Below are positions 7,930 through 16,776 of a stretch of DNA of 64,000 nucleotides, piece after piece. The position numbers were made by a program, and so were the translations under genes. Position 1 is the stretch's first letter, and every line of letters begins with the position of its first letter. The stretch is from Pseudomonas solani (GTDB taxonomy: Bacteria > Pseudomonadota > Gammaproteobacteria > Pseudomonadales > Pseudomonadaceae). The notes under the pieces were generated by a model, which was not told the origin of the DNA, did not search any database, and saw nothing but the letters and a program-made list of their open reading frames with translations. The stretch is taken from the NCBI RefSeq assembly GCF_026072635.1, contig NZ_AP023081.1:4150501-4214500 (forward strand), read 5' to 3'.

Positions 7930-8780
7930 TGAGCGAGTCCACCATGCAGGAACTGGGGCGCGGTGCGCTGAGCAAGATGTCGGCGCAACTGGGGTCCCCG
8001 GTCGTGCAGTACGCCTTCCGCCTGGGCGATGAACAGGTGGCGGTCAACCCGCTGCTGGGCCGGCGCATCCGCCTGGAGTTCCTCGGCGCCATCCATTGCT
8101 CCCATTGCGGGCGCAAGACCAAGAAGAGCTTCGCCCAGGGCTATTGCTACCCCTGCTTCACCAAGCTGGCGCAGTGCGACAGCTGCATCATGAGCCCGGA
8201 GCGCTGCCACTACGACGCCGGCACCTGCCGCGAGCCGGCGTGGGGCGAGTCGTTCTGCATGACCGACCATGTGGTCTACCTGGCCAACTCGTCGGGCATC
8301 AAGGTGGGGATCACCCGCGCCACCCAGGTGCCGACCCGCTGGATCGACCAGGGCGCGCGCCAGGCCTTGCCGATCATGCGCGTCGCCACCCGCCAGCAGT
8401 CCGGCCTGGTGGAAGACCTGCTGCGCAGCCAGGTGGCCGATCGCACCAACTGGCGCGCCTTGCTCAAGGGCGAGGCCGAGGCGCTGGACCTGCCCGCGGT
8501 GCGTGAGGCGATATTCGAGGCCTGCGACGCCGGCATCCAGGCGCTGCAGCAGCGCTTCGGCCTGCAGGCGGTGCAGAAGATCGAGGACATCGAGCCGCTG
8601 GAGATCAGCTACCCCGTCGAGGCCTACCCGACCAAGGTGGTGAGCCTCGATCTGGACAAGACGCCGGTGGTGGAGGGTACCCTGCGCGGTATCAAGGGCC
8701 AGTACCTGATCCTCGACACCGGGGTCATCAACATCCGCAAGTTCACGGCCTACCAGGTGGTGGCGAGCAGCGAGCCGTAA
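7929..8780 (+). CDS. DUF2797 family protein, zinc-ribbon plus GIY-YIG-like region
   Basis: Protein of 283 aa; its ATG overlaps the yeaC stop. Residues about 55-100 carry a dense cysteine/histidine cluster (HCSHCGRK, YCYPC, QCDSC, ERCHYDAGTC) that looks like one or two structural zinc sites. It is followed at about residues 115-175 by VVYLANSSGIKVGITR, RWIDQGA and a helical stretch. The spacing of Y-L, GIKVG-T and R-W is reminiscent of GIY-YIG/T5orf172 nuclease folds. The family is uncharacterised as far as I know, and the nuclease reading is inference. Confidence 0.85.
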   Translation: MSESTMQELGRGALSKMSAQLGSPVVQYAFRLGDEQVAVNPLLGRRIRLEFLGAIHCSHCGRKTKKSFAQGYCYPCFTKLAQCDSCIMSPERCHYDAGTCREPAWGESFCMTDHVVYLANSSGIKVGITRATQVPTRWIDQGARQALPIMRVATRQQSGLVEDLLRSQVADRTNWRALLKGEAEALDLPAVREAIFEACDAGIQALQQRFGLQAVQKIEDIEPLEISYPVEAYPTKVVSLDLDKTPVVEGTLRGIKGQYLILDTGVINIRKFTAYQVVASSEP

Positions 8781-8838
8781 GGCTGCACCGCCCCGCCTGG
8801 CAGGAACACACACCGCAGCCGGGGCATGGCGTCCGGGC

Positions 8839-8853
8839 TGCCTCGGAGAGGCA
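8839..8853 (+). promoter_or_regulatory. hairpin sequestering the pepN ribosome-binding site, GGA in the loop
   Basis: TGCCTC (8839-8844) and GAGGCA (8848-8853) pair around the loop GGA (8845-8847). The GGAG that would serve as the pepN Shine-Dalgarno lies in the loop and stem, 8 bp before the ATG at 8857. A GGA exposed at the tip of a hairpin over the ribosome-binding site is the typical geometry of RsmA/CsrA targets. It is a candidate only. Confidence 0.4.
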
Positions 8854-8856
8854 AGC

Positions 8857-11517
8857 ATGCGAACCGAACAACCGAAAGTCATCCACCTCAAGGACTATCA
8901 GGCGCCGGATTACCTGATCGACGAGACCACCCTGACCTTCGAGCTGCACGAGGACCACACCCTGGTCCACGCCCAACTGGTGATGCGCCGCAACCCGGAG
9001 CGCGCCAACGGCAGCCTGCCCGCGCTGGTGCTGGACGGCCAGCAGTTGGAGCTGCTGGCGCTGTCCATGGACGACCGTGAGCTCGGCGCCGCCGACTACC
9101 AGCTGACCGACAGCCACCTGACCCTGCAGCCCGTCGCCGACGCCTTCACCCTCGACAGCACGGTGCGCATCCACCCCGAGAGCAACACCGCGCTGGAAGG
9201 CCTGTACAAGTCCGGCAGCATGTTCTGCACCCAGTGCGAGGCCGAGGGCTTCCGCAAGATCACCTACTACCTCGACCGCCCGGACGTGATGAGCACGTTC
9301 ACCACCACCCTGAGCGCGGAGCAGCATCGCTACCCGGTGCTGCTGTCCAACGGCAACCCGGTGGCCAGCGGAGCGGAGGAGGGCGGCCGCCACTGGGCGA
9401 CCTGGGAAGACCCGTTCAAGAAACCGGCCTACCTGTTCGCCCTGGTGGCGGGCGACCTCTGGTGCGTGGAAGACGTCTTCACCACCATGAGCCAGCGTGA
9501 CGTGACCCTGCGCATCTACGTCGAGCCGGAGAACGTCGACAAGGTGCAGCACGCCATGGACAGCCTGAAGAAGTCCATGCGCTGGGACGAGGAGGTCTAC
9601 GGCCGCGAGTACGACCTGGATATCTTCATGATCGTCGCGGTCAACGACTTCAACATGGGCGCCATGGAGAACAAGGGGCTCAACATCTTCAACTCCAGCT
9701 GCGTGCTGGCCAGGGCGGAAACCGCCACCGACGCCGCCCACCAGCGGGTCGAGGCCGTCGTGGCCCACGAGTACTTCCACAACTGGTCGGGCAACCGCGT
9801 CACCTGCCGCGACTGGTTCCAGCTGTCGCTGAAGGAAGGTTTCACCGTGTTCCGCGACGCGGAGTTCTCCGCCGACATGAACTCGCGCACGGTCAAGCGC
9901 GTCGAGGACGTGGCCTTCCTGCGCACCCACCAGTTCGCCGAGGACGCCGGCCCCATGGCCCACCCGGTGCGCCCGGATTCGTTCATCGAGATCTCCAACT
10001 TCTACACCCTGACCGTCTACGAGAAGGGGTCGGAAGTGGTGCGCATGATCCACACCCTGCTGGGCGCCGCAGGCTTCCGCAAGGGCTCCGATCTGTACTT
10101 CGAGCGTCACGACGGCCAGGCCGTGACCTGCGATGACTTCATCAAGGCCATGGAGGACGCCAACGGCGTCGACCTCACCCAGTTCAAGCGCTGGTACAGC
10201 CAGGCCGGCACCCCGCGCCTCGCCGTCGAGGAAGCCTTCGACGCCGCCGCCAAGACCTACAGCCTGACGTTCCGCCAGAGCTGCCCGGCCACCCCCGGCC
10301 AGGCCGAGAAGCTGCCTTTCGTCATCCCCGTGGAACTGGGCCTGCTGGACGCTGCGGGCAACGACCTGCCGCTGCGCCTCGCCAGCGAAGACAAGGCCCA
10401 GGGCGGCAACCGGGTGCTCTCGGTGACCGAGGCCGAGCAGACCTTCACCTTCGTCGATATCGCCGAGAAGCCGCTGCCGTCGCTGCTGCGCGGGCTGTCC
10501 GCCCCGGTGAAGCTGAGCTTCCCCTATGGCCGCGATCAGCTGATGTTCCTCATGCAGCACGACAGCGACGGTTTCAACCGCTGGGACGCGGGCCAGCAGC
10601 TCTCCGTGCAGGTGCTGCAGGAGCTGATCGGCCAGCACCAGCGTGGCGAGGCCCTGGCGCTGGACACCCGCCTGCTGCATGCCTTCCGCACCCTGCTGGA
10701 GGATGAGTCGCTGGACCAGGCGATGGTCGCCGAGATGCTCTCGCTGCCCAGCGAGGCGTACCTGACCGAGATCAGCGAGGTGGCGGATGTCGACGCCATC
10801 CACGCCGCCCGCGAGTTCACCCGTCGTTCGATCAGTGACGCGCTGTTCCCGCAACTGCTGGCGCGCTACCAGGCCAATCGCGCCCTCTCGCGGGAGACGC
10901 CCTATGTCGCCTCCGCCGAGCATTTCGCCCGGCGCACCCTGCAGAATATCGCGCTGTCCTACCTGATGCTCAGCGGCAAGGTCCAGATCCTCGACGCCTG
11001 CCTGGAGCAGTTCGAAGCCTGCGACAACATGACCGAGCGCCTCACCGCGCTCTCGGTACTGGTCAACTCCGGCTTCGAGGCGGAGAAGGCCAAGGCTTTG
11101 GCGGGCTTCGCCGAGCACTTCAAGGACAACCCGCTGGTGATGGACCAGTGGTTCAGCGTCCAGGCCGGCAGCACCCTGCCAGGCGGCCTGGAGCGGGTGC
11201 AGGCGCTGATGGGCCACAAGGCCTTCACCCTGAAGAACCCCAACAAGGTGCGCGCGCTGATCGGTGCCTTCGCCAACCAGAACCTGGTGAACTTCCACCG
11301 GGCCGATGGTGCCGGCTATCGCTTCCTCGCCGACCACGTCATCACCCTCAACGCGCTGAACCCTCAGATCGCCTCGCGCCAGCTGGCGCCGCTGACCCGC
11401 TGGCGCAAGTACGACGAGGCGCGGCAGAAGCTGATGCGCGCCGAGCTGGAGCGCATCCTCGCCTCCGGTGAGCTGTCCAGCGACGTCTATGAAGTGCTGA
11501 GCAAGAGCCTGGCCTGA
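8857..11517 (+). CDS. pepN: aminopeptidase N (M1 family)
   Basis: Cytosolic zinc aminopeptidase of 886 aa, the normal length for bacterial PepN, removing N-terminal residues from peptides. The substrate-anchoring GAMEN is at residues 268-272, the zinc motif HEYFH at 304-308, and the third ligand glutamate (KEGFTVFRD) at 327. The conserved Y of the catalytic site is in YTLTVYEKG further on. The C-terminal helical bowl extends to the end. It is monocistronic: a strong terminator follows the stop. The start at 8857 has its ribosome-binding site inside a small hairpin. Confidence 0.97.
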   Translation: MRTEQPKVIHLKDYQAPDYLIDETTLTFELHEDHTLVHAQLVMRRNPERANGSLPALVLDGQQLELLALSMDDRELGAADYQLTDSHLTLQPVADAFTLDSTVRIHPESNTALEGLYKSGSMFCTQCEAEGFRKITYYLDRPDVMSTFTTTLSAEQHRYPVLLSNGNPVASGAEEGGRHWATWEDPFKKPAYLFALVAGDLWCVEDVFTTMSQRDVTLRIYVEPENVDKVQHAMDSLKKSMRWDEEVYGREYDLDIFMIVAVNDFNMGAMENKGLNIFNSSCVLARAETATDAAHQRVEAVVAHEYFHNWSGNRVTCRDWFQLSLKEGFTVFRDAEFSADMNSRTVKRVEDVAFLRTHQFAEDAGPMAHPVRPDSFIEISNFYTLTVYEKGSEVVRMIHTLLGAAGFRKGSDLYFERHDGQAVTCDDFIKAMEDANGVDLTQFKRWYSQAGTPRLAVEEAFDAAAKTYSLTFRQSCPATPGQAEKLPFVIPVELGLLDAAGNDLPLRLASEDKAQGGNRVLSVTEAEQTFTFVDIAEKPLPSLLRGLSAPVKLSFPYGRDQLMFLMQHDSDGFNRWDAGQQLSVQVLQELIGQHQRGEALALDTRLLHAFRTLLEDESLDQAMVAEMLSLPSEAYLTEISEVADVDAIHAAREFTRRSISDALFPQLLARYQANRALSRETPYVASAEHFARRTLQNIALSYLMLSGKVQILDACLEQFEACDNMTERLTALSVLVNSGFEAEKAKALAGFAEHFKDNPLVMDQWFSVQAGSTLPGGLERVQALMGHKAFTLKNPNKVRALIGAFANQNLVNFHRADGAGYRFLADHVITLNALNPQIASRQLAPLTRWRKYDEARQKLMRAELERILASGELSSDVYEVLSKSLA

Positions 11518-11568
11518 CCCCTCCCGGAACCACGCTCGTGGTTCCACTGCCGTTTCCCTGGCGTCAAC

Positions 11569-11603
11569 AAGTGTTACTGGCAATCTGCCGGTAACACTTT
11601 TTT
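11569..11603 (+). terminator. rho-independent terminator after pepN
   Basis: A 14-bp stem (AAGTGTTACTGGCA paired with TGCCGGTAACACTT, one G-U pair) has a three-base loop and runs directly into a run of six T. A second perfect hairpin, GGAACCACG/CGTGGTTCC at 11526-11545, lies just after the stop codon but has no T run. Confidence 0.88.
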
Positions 11604-11770
11604 GTTACTCAAAGGAATATCCCCTCGAACGTTGAGGCGTAAATGGCCTGTTCCGTGGCATTTCCTGCTTGACGGGGTGATCGAGGTATGAACGCGCAAG
11701 CGCTATAGGTGTGGTTTTGAGTGACAAATCGAGCCAGCTTGTAGGACAAAATCGGCCGATTCGTCGGTTT

Positions 11771-11834
11771 TGATCAGTGGATGATCAGTCACTCGTTTGA
11801 AAATTATCTGGCCCTTCGTTCAGAAAAATATAAC
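11771..11834 (+). promoter_or_regulatory. candidate activator-dependent promoter region of the DUF1302 gene
   Basis: TGATCAGT occurs twice (11771-11778 and 11782-11789), spaced by 11 bp, one helical turn, so both face the same side of the DNA. Just upstream is the palindrome AATCGGCCGATT (11750-11761). TATAAC at 11829-11834 could be a -10 box without a recognisable -35. The pattern suits a promoter that needs a DNA-binding activator. The rest of 11604-12042 holds no credible gene; it would give a leader of about 200 nt containing GC-rich stem-loops. Confidence 0.4.
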
Positions 11835-12042
11835 GCCCCGGAAATGTGCACTTGGCACCATGGTTGCAGGTCTCGACGCCGTTCCAGGCCCTTTCAATGC
11901 GAGCAATCGCTGGAGGGCGCGGTTCAGACGCGTTGGGGCCAGCCCCACGCCACTAACAAGGTCGCTCGAGCGGCTGAACAGCGTCCCTGCCAGACGGGGC
12001 CGTAATAACAAATGAATGATCTGTCCACGGAGTAAAGTCTCG

Positions 12043-14046
12043 ATGGAACTCAAGTCCCGCAAGCCCCTGTTGCGCTTCGCGCCGGCCAAGGCCGGTTTCG
12101 CCCTCGCCGGTCTCCTGCCCCTGATGTGCGCCGTCCAGGCCCAGGCGGTCGAATTCAGCTTCGCCGACGATGAGATCAGCGGTTCCATCGACACCACCGT
12201 CTCCTACGGTCAACTGTGGCGCGTCCAGGGCCAGGACAAGACCAACAACGACATCAACACCAACGACGGCAACCGCAACTTCGACACCGGCCTGGTTTCC
12301 GAGGTGTACAAGATCACTTCCGACCTGGAAGCGACCTACAAGAACTACGGTCTGTTCGTCCGCGGCACCGCTTTCTATGACACCCAGATCATGGACAAGC
12401 GCAACGACTACTACGACAACAACAGCCCGAGTCAGCCCAGCCAGAGTTATCCGAAGGACGACCGCTTCACCCACGACACCCGCCACAAGGCGGGGCGTGA
12501 TGCGCAGATCCTCGACGCCTACCTCTATGGCAACTGGGATATCGCCGACATGCCAGTCACCGGTCGTATCGGCAAGCAGGTGTTCAACTGGGGCGAGGGC
12601 ATCTTCTACCGTGGTGGCATCAACACCACGAACCCGCTGGACGCTGCCAAGTTCCGCTTGCCAGGTTCTGAGCTGAAGGAGGTTCTGGTTCCGGTCGAGG
12701 CTCTGAGCTTCAACGTCGGCTTGACTGACAACCTGTCCATGGAAACCTTCTACCAGTTCAACTGGAAGGAAAGCGCCATTGACCCGAGCGGCACCTTCTT
12801 CTCCGAAACCGACCTCTTCGCGGATGGCGGCAACACCGCCTACACCAGTCTGGCTGGTAGTGCACTGACCGCTCCTCAGGCCGCCTTGGGCGGAGCCTCT
12901 CTCGTGCAGTTCTATAACGCGGGTGCTGGCGGCCTGTGTGCCGGTCAGGTGGGTGGCCTGTGCGCTGGTGGGAAGAACTTCGTTTATCCAGGTAACCAGA
13001 TCGTCAAGGTCGCCAATATCGGCACTGACCTGAATGCGAAGAACGACGGCCAGTACGGCGTTGCATTCCGCTATATCGCCGAAGAACTCAATTCGACCGA
13101 GTTCGGCTTCTACTACGTGAACTATCACGCGAAAGAGCCGAGCATCTACGCCGACCTGGGCAACTACCAGGGCGTCAACCTGGATACCGTCGCCGGTCTT
13201 CTGCCGGGCGGCCTGACCCCGGCCAACATCCAGGCGGCAGGTGGTCTGGCGACGCTTGACACCCTGGCGAACGTCCAGGCCCGTCGTGAATATGCTGAAG
13301 ACATCCGCATGTTCGGCCTGAGCTTCAACACCACCATCCAGGAAACCTCGGTATTCGGTGAGCTGGCCTACCGCCCGAACATGCCGATCGGCATCGCCAC
13401 CACCAACGACCTGCTGGGTGACCTGATCGGTCAAGCGGCCAAGCTGGTCAATACCGGTCCGATTTCCAGCGCACTCGGTGGCCTGAACGGCTCGGCACAA
13501 ATCGCGGGCAACACTGTTCGCCTGGGTGACTCGATCCACAACTACGAGCGCGTCGAGGTCTTCAACACCTCCTTGGGCGCCATTCACAACTTCGGACCCA
13601 GCCTGAGCTTCGACTCGTTGATCGGCGTGGCCGAACTGGCGTCCGAGCATCTGCGTGGCAGCGACCTGCAATACACCGGTTACAACGGCGTCAATCGCTA
13701 CTACTCCGGTCGCGGCAACAGCTCCTACGTGTCCGGCGGTGATCGTGGCGATCAGGTCAACAAGGACGCCTACGGCTATACCCTCGTTCTGTCCGGTACC
13801 TGGAACGACGTGTATGCCGGCGTGAACGTATCCCCGTTCGTCGTCTACAAGGATGACTTCCAAGGCAACTCCCACCAGACCGGCAATTTCATCGAAGGTC
13901 GCAAGGCCTACACCGTCGGCCTCAAGGCGAGCTACCTGAACAGCCTGGAAGGCGAGATCCAGTACACCGAGTTCTATGGCGCTGGCCAGAACAACTCCAG
14001 CCGCGATCGCGACAACATCGGCGTCAACGTCAAGTACTCCTTCTAA
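12043..14046 (+). CDS. DUF1302 domain-containing outer-membrane-type protein
   Basis: Protein of 667 aa from ATG 12043 (GGAG ribosome-binding site about 10 bp upstream); an in-frame ATG at 12016 lacks one. The N-terminus is a Sec signal peptide (basic start, AGLLPLMCAVQAQA, cut before VEFSF). The mature part begins with a porin-like strand pattern (ISGSIDTTVSYGQLWRV), alternates polar and aromatic residues, and ends in the aromatic residue F (NVKYSF), as outer-membrane beta-barrels do. DUF1302 proteins are usually coupled to DUF1329 proteins, as here. It is probably an outer-membrane conduit for a hydrophobic compound; the substrate is unknown. Confidence 0.88.
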   Translation: MELKSRKPLLRFAPAKAGFALAGLLPLMCAVQAQAVEFSFADDEISGSIDTTVSYGQLWRVQGQDKTNNDINTNDGNRNFDTGLVSEVYKITSDLEATYKNYGLFVRGTAFYDTQIMDKRNDYYDNNSPSQPSQSYPKDDRFTHDTRHKAGRDAQILDAYLYGNWDIADMPVTGRIGKQVFNWGEGIFYRGGINTTNPLDAAKFRLPGSELKEVLVPVEALSFNVGLTDNLSMETFYQFNWKESAIDPSGTFFSETDLFADGGNTAYTSLAGSALTAPQAALGGASLVQFYNAGAGGLCAGQVGGLCAGGKNFVYPGNQIVKVANIGTDLNAKNDGQYGVAFRYIAEELNSTEFGFYYVNYHAKEPSIYADLGNYQGVNLDTVAGLLPGGLTPANIQAAGGLATLDTLANVQARREYAEDIRMFGLSFNTTIQETSVFGELAYRPNMPIGIATTNDLLGDLIGQAAKLVNTGPISSALGGLNGSAQIAGNTVRLGDSIHNYERVEVFNTSLGAIHNFGPSLSFDSLIGVAELASEHLRGSDLQYTGYNGVNRYYSGRGNSSYVSGGDRGDQVNKDAYGYTLVLSGTWNDVYAGVNVSPFVVYKDDFQGNSHQTGNFIEGRKAYTVGLKASYLNSLEGEIQYTEFYGAGQNNSSRDRDNIGVNVKYSF

Positions 14047-14057
14047 CTAGAAAGAAT

Positions 14058-14079
14058 GCGGGCACCTGCGGGTGCCCGC
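14058..14079 (+). other. intercistronic hairpin between the DUF1302 and DUF1329 genes
   Basis: GCGGGCACC (14058-14066) and GGTGCCCGC (14071-14079) form a perfect 9-bp stem with loop TGCG, 12 bp after the stop and 26 bp before the next start. There is no T run. It may stabilise the upstream message or partly attenuate the downstream gene rather than terminate. Confidence 0.55.
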
Positions 14080-14104
14080 CGCTGAACCCTCACGGAGAAC
14101 CAAC

Positions 14105-15472
14105 ATGCTGAAAAAGCTTTCGCTGGTTGGCGCGGCAGTCGCGTTCGCACTGTCCGCCGGTAGCGCACTGGCCGCGGTGTCGGCTCAGGAAGCCGCCAAG
14201 CTGGGCACTAGCCTGACCCCCTTCGGTGCCGAGAAGGCCGGCAACGCCGCCGGCACCATTCCGGCCTGGACCGGTGGCATCACCCAGGCCCCGGCCGGTT
14301 ACAAGGCAGGCCAGCACCATGTCGATCCGTTCCCGGAAGACAAGCCGCTGTTCACCATCACCAAGGCCAACCTGGACCAGTACAAGGCCAACCTGACCCC
14401 CGGTCAGATCGCCCTGTTCAACGCCTACCCGACCACCTTCCAGATGCCGATCTACCCGACCCGTCGTTCCGGTTCGGCGCCGCAGTGGGTCTATGACAAC
14501 ACCGTCAAGAACGCCACCACCGCCAAGCTGCTGGATGGCGGCAACGGTTTCGCCGAAGCCTACGGCGGCATCCCGTTCCCGATCCCGCAGAACGGTGTCG
14601 AGGCGCTGTGGAACCACATCGTTCGCTACCGCGGTTCCTACATCGTGCGTCGCGCCTCCGAAGTGGCCGTGCAGCGTAACGGCGACTACTCCCTGGTCAC
14701 CTCGCAGCAGGAAGCCCTGTTCAAGTACTACAACCCGAAAGGTTCGTACGCCGACCTGAACAACATCCTGTTCTACTACCTGTCCTTCACCAAGAGCCCG
14801 GCACGCCTGGCCGGTGGCGCGGTACTGGTACACGAGACCCTGGACCAGGTGAAGGAGCCGCGTCAGGCCTGGGGCTACAACGCCGGCCAGCGCCGCGTTC
14901 GCCGTGCGCCTAACCTGGCCTACGACACCCCGATCGCTGCCGCCGACGGCCTGCGTACCGCCGACGACACCGACATGTTCAACGGTGCTCCGGATCGCTA
15001 CGACTGGAAACTGGTGGGCAAGAAGGAAATCTACATCCCGTACAACAACTACAAGGTCTCCAGCCCTGAAGTTAAGTACAAGGACCTGCTGCAGCCCGGC
15101 CACCTGAACCCGGCCGTGACCCGCAACGAACTGCACCGCGTGTGGGTCGTCGAGGGCACGCTGAAGTCCGGCGCCCGCCACATCTACTCCAAGCGCACCC
15201 TGTTCCTCGACGAGGACAGCTGGCAAGCTGCCGTGGTCGACCAGTACGACGGTCGTGGCGAGCTGTGGCGCGTATCGATGGCCTACCTGAAGAACTACTA
15301 CGACCTGCCGACCACCTGGTCCGCGCTGGACGTGTTCCATGACCTTCAGGCCCGTCGCTACCACGTGCAGAACCTGGACAACGAAGAACCGACCACCATC
15401 GACTTCACCCAGGCCATCCCGGACGACGGCTACTTCAAGCCTTCGGCACTGCGTCGCCGCGGTACCCGATAA
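14105..15472 (+). CDS. DUF1329 domain-containing periplasmic protein
   Basis: Protein of 455 aa from ATG 14105 (CACGGAGAACC upstream). A clear Sec signal peptide (MLKKLSLVGAAVAFALSAGS, then ALA before AVSAQE) sends it to the periplasm. The mature protein has the DUF1329 hallmarks: LTPFGAEKAGNAAGTIPAWTGG at the start and a late YVVEGT-type region (here HRVWVVEGTLKSGARHIYSKR). The family is thought to resemble lipid-chaperone folds such as LolA/LolB; I state this from memory. With the DUF1302 protein it probably carries a hydrophobic cargo toward the outer membrane. A strong terminator follows. Confidence 0.88.
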   Translation: MLKKLSLVGAAVAFALSAGSALAAVSAQEAAKLGTSLTPFGAEKAGNAAGTIPAWTGGITQAPAGYKAGQHHVDPFPEDKPLFTITKANLDQYKANLTPGQIALFNAYPTTFQMPIYPTRRSGSAPQWVYDNTVKNATTAKLLDGGNGFAEAYGGIPFPIPQNGVEALWNHIVRYRGSYIVRRASEVAVQRNGDYSLVTSQQEALFKYYNPKGSYADLNNILFYYLSFTKSPARLAGGAVLVHETLDQVKEPRQAWGYNAGQRRVRRAPNLAYDTPIAAADGLRTADDTDMFNGAPDRYDWKLVGKKEIYIPYNNYKVSSPEVKYKDLLQPGHLNPAVTRNELHRVWVVEGTLKSGARHIYSKRTLFLDEDSWQAAVVDQYDGRGELWRVSMAYLKNYYDLPTTWSALDVFHDLQARRYHVQNLDNEEPTTIDFTQAIPDDGYFKPSALRRRGTR

Positions 15473-15491
15473 GGGATTCGCAGCGTGATCG

Positions 15492-15521
15492 AAAGGCCGC
15501 TACCCAGGTAGCGGCCTTTTT
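15492..15521 (+). terminator. rho-independent terminator after the DUF1329 gene
   Basis: AAAGGCCGCTACC pairs with GGTAGCGGCCTTT around a very short loop and continues into a T run (five T in total). It separates the DUF1302/DUF1329 transcript from the YCF48/MMPL pair. Confidence 0.88.
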
Positions 15522-15589
15522 GCTATCAGGGGTTCTGATAAGGCCTCAATCACGCGGGTTTGCCTTAACAAAACATAACGTCCAGCCGA

Positions 15590-15619
15590 TTGTCAGGGCT
15601 TTCCAAAGCTGGATAGCAT
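15590..15619 (+). promoter_or_regulatory. candidate sigma-70 promoter for the YCF48-MMPL operon
   Basis: TTGTCA (15590-15595), 18 bp, then TAGCAT (15614-15619), placed 54 bp before the start codon and just downstream of the preceding terminator. The -35 matches five of six consensus bases and the -10 four of six. Assigned by eye. Confidence 0.5.
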
Positions 15620-15672
15620 AGGCGGCCTGCCAAAAGGCAAGGTCCACCTATAACAATAAGGGGGAAAGGTGT

Positions 15673-16758
15673 ATGAGTGAGCCCGTCCTGCGGCGCACCC
15701 AGTCCGGTCATGACGTGCAGTCCCTGGCGCAACCGGCGTTCCGCTTCCACTCGCCGCTGGCCAAAGCGCTCTCGCTGTTCAGTGTGCTCTCCGTCCTGAC
15801 TCTCGGTGCCGCGCCTCTCGCGCAAGCCGCCGAATCAGCACCCGTGTTCTCCATCGAATCGCCCAAGGCGGCGAGCAGCCTGCTGCTGGATATCGCCCAT
15901 GCGGGCAAACGCCTGGTCGCCGTCGGTGACCGTGGCCACATCCTTTACTCAGACGACGACGGCAAAAGCTGGACCCAGGCCAAGGTGCCGACCCGGCAGA
16001 TGCTGACCGCCGTCTATTTCGTCGACGACAAGAAGGGCTGGGCCGTCGGCCATGACGCGCAGATCCTCGCCAGTGAAGACGGTGGTGCCACCTGGACCCA
16101 GCAGTTCGAAGACCTGGAGCGTGAGGCTCCTCTTCTCGATGTCTGGTTCAAGGACGCCAACACCGGCTTCGCCGTCGGCTCCTACGGCGCCCTGCTGGCC
16201 ACCGAAGACGGTGGCAAGAACTGGGAAGACGTCAGCGACCGCCTGGACAACGAAGACCAGTACCACATCAACGCCATCACCGCAGTGAAGGACTCCGGTC
16301 TGTTCATCGTCGGCGAAATGGGCAGCATGTTCCGCTCGCCCGACTGGGGCCAGACCTGGGAGCGCCTCGAAGGCCCCTACGAGGGTTCCCTGTTCGGTGC
16401 CACCGGCACCAACGAGCCGGGCGTGGTCGTCGCCTATGGCCTGCGCGGCCACCTGTTCCGTTCCGCCGACTTCGGCAAGACCTGGGAAACCATCGAACTG
16501 AAGAACGCCCGTGGCGGCACCCTGGAGTTCGGTCTTTCCGGCGGCACCCTGCTCGATGACGGCACCCTGCTGGTGGTCGGCCATGGTGGCAGCGTCCTGA
16601 AGAGCACCGATACCGGTCGCACCTTCAGCGTGGTCAACCGTTCCGATCGCCTGTCGCTGGCCAGCGCCACCGCAGATACCAAAGGCAACCTGATCCTGGT
16701 GGGACAGGGCGGAGCGCGCGTCGCCTCGCCGACTGGCGCCGAGCTGGGCCAACAATAA
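15673..16758 (+). CDS. YCF48-related/BNR-repeat periplasmic beta-propeller protein
   Basis: Protein of 361 aa with a strong ribosome-binding site (GGGGGAAAGG). After an unusually long basic leader (about 30 residues) comes a signal sequence (LFSVLSVLTLGAAPLAQAAE). The rest is repeated blades with the Asp-box-like signature S-x-D-x-G-x-T-W: SDDDGKSWTQ, SEDGGATWTQ, TEDGGKNWED, SPDWGQTWER, SADFGKTWET, STDTGRTFSV. This gives six or seven blades, like the photosystem II assembly factor Ycf48 family. It is separated by only 18 bp from the MMPL transporter gene, so it is probably a periplasmic partner of that transporter. Confidence 0.88.
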   Translation: MSEPVLRRTQSGHDVQSLAQPAFRFHSPLAKALSLFSVLSVLTLGAAPLAQAAESAPVFSIESPKAASSLLLDIAHAGKRLVAVGDRGHILYSDDDGKSWTQAKVPTRQMLTAVYFVDDKKGWAVGHDAQILASEDGGATWTQQFEDLEREAPLLDVWFKDANTGFAVGSYGALLATEDGGKNWEDVSDRLDNEDQYHINAITAVKDSGLFIVGEMGSMFRSPDWGQTWERLEGPYEGSLFGATGTNEPGVVVAYGLRGHLFRSADFGKTWETIELKNARGGTLEFGLSGGTLLDDGTLLVVGHGGSVLKSTDTGRTFSVVNRSDRLSLASATADTKGNLILVGQGGARVASPTGAELGQQ

Positions 16759-16776
16759 CAAGCCGGGGGAGTTTCG

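Noticed and set aside
8743..11583. 946-codon open frame on the minus strand opposite pepN
   Set aside because: It mirrors pepN codon structure in a GC-rich genome, its product is low-complexity (Gly/Ala/Val/His/Gln-rich) with no known motif, and pepN itself is unmistakable.
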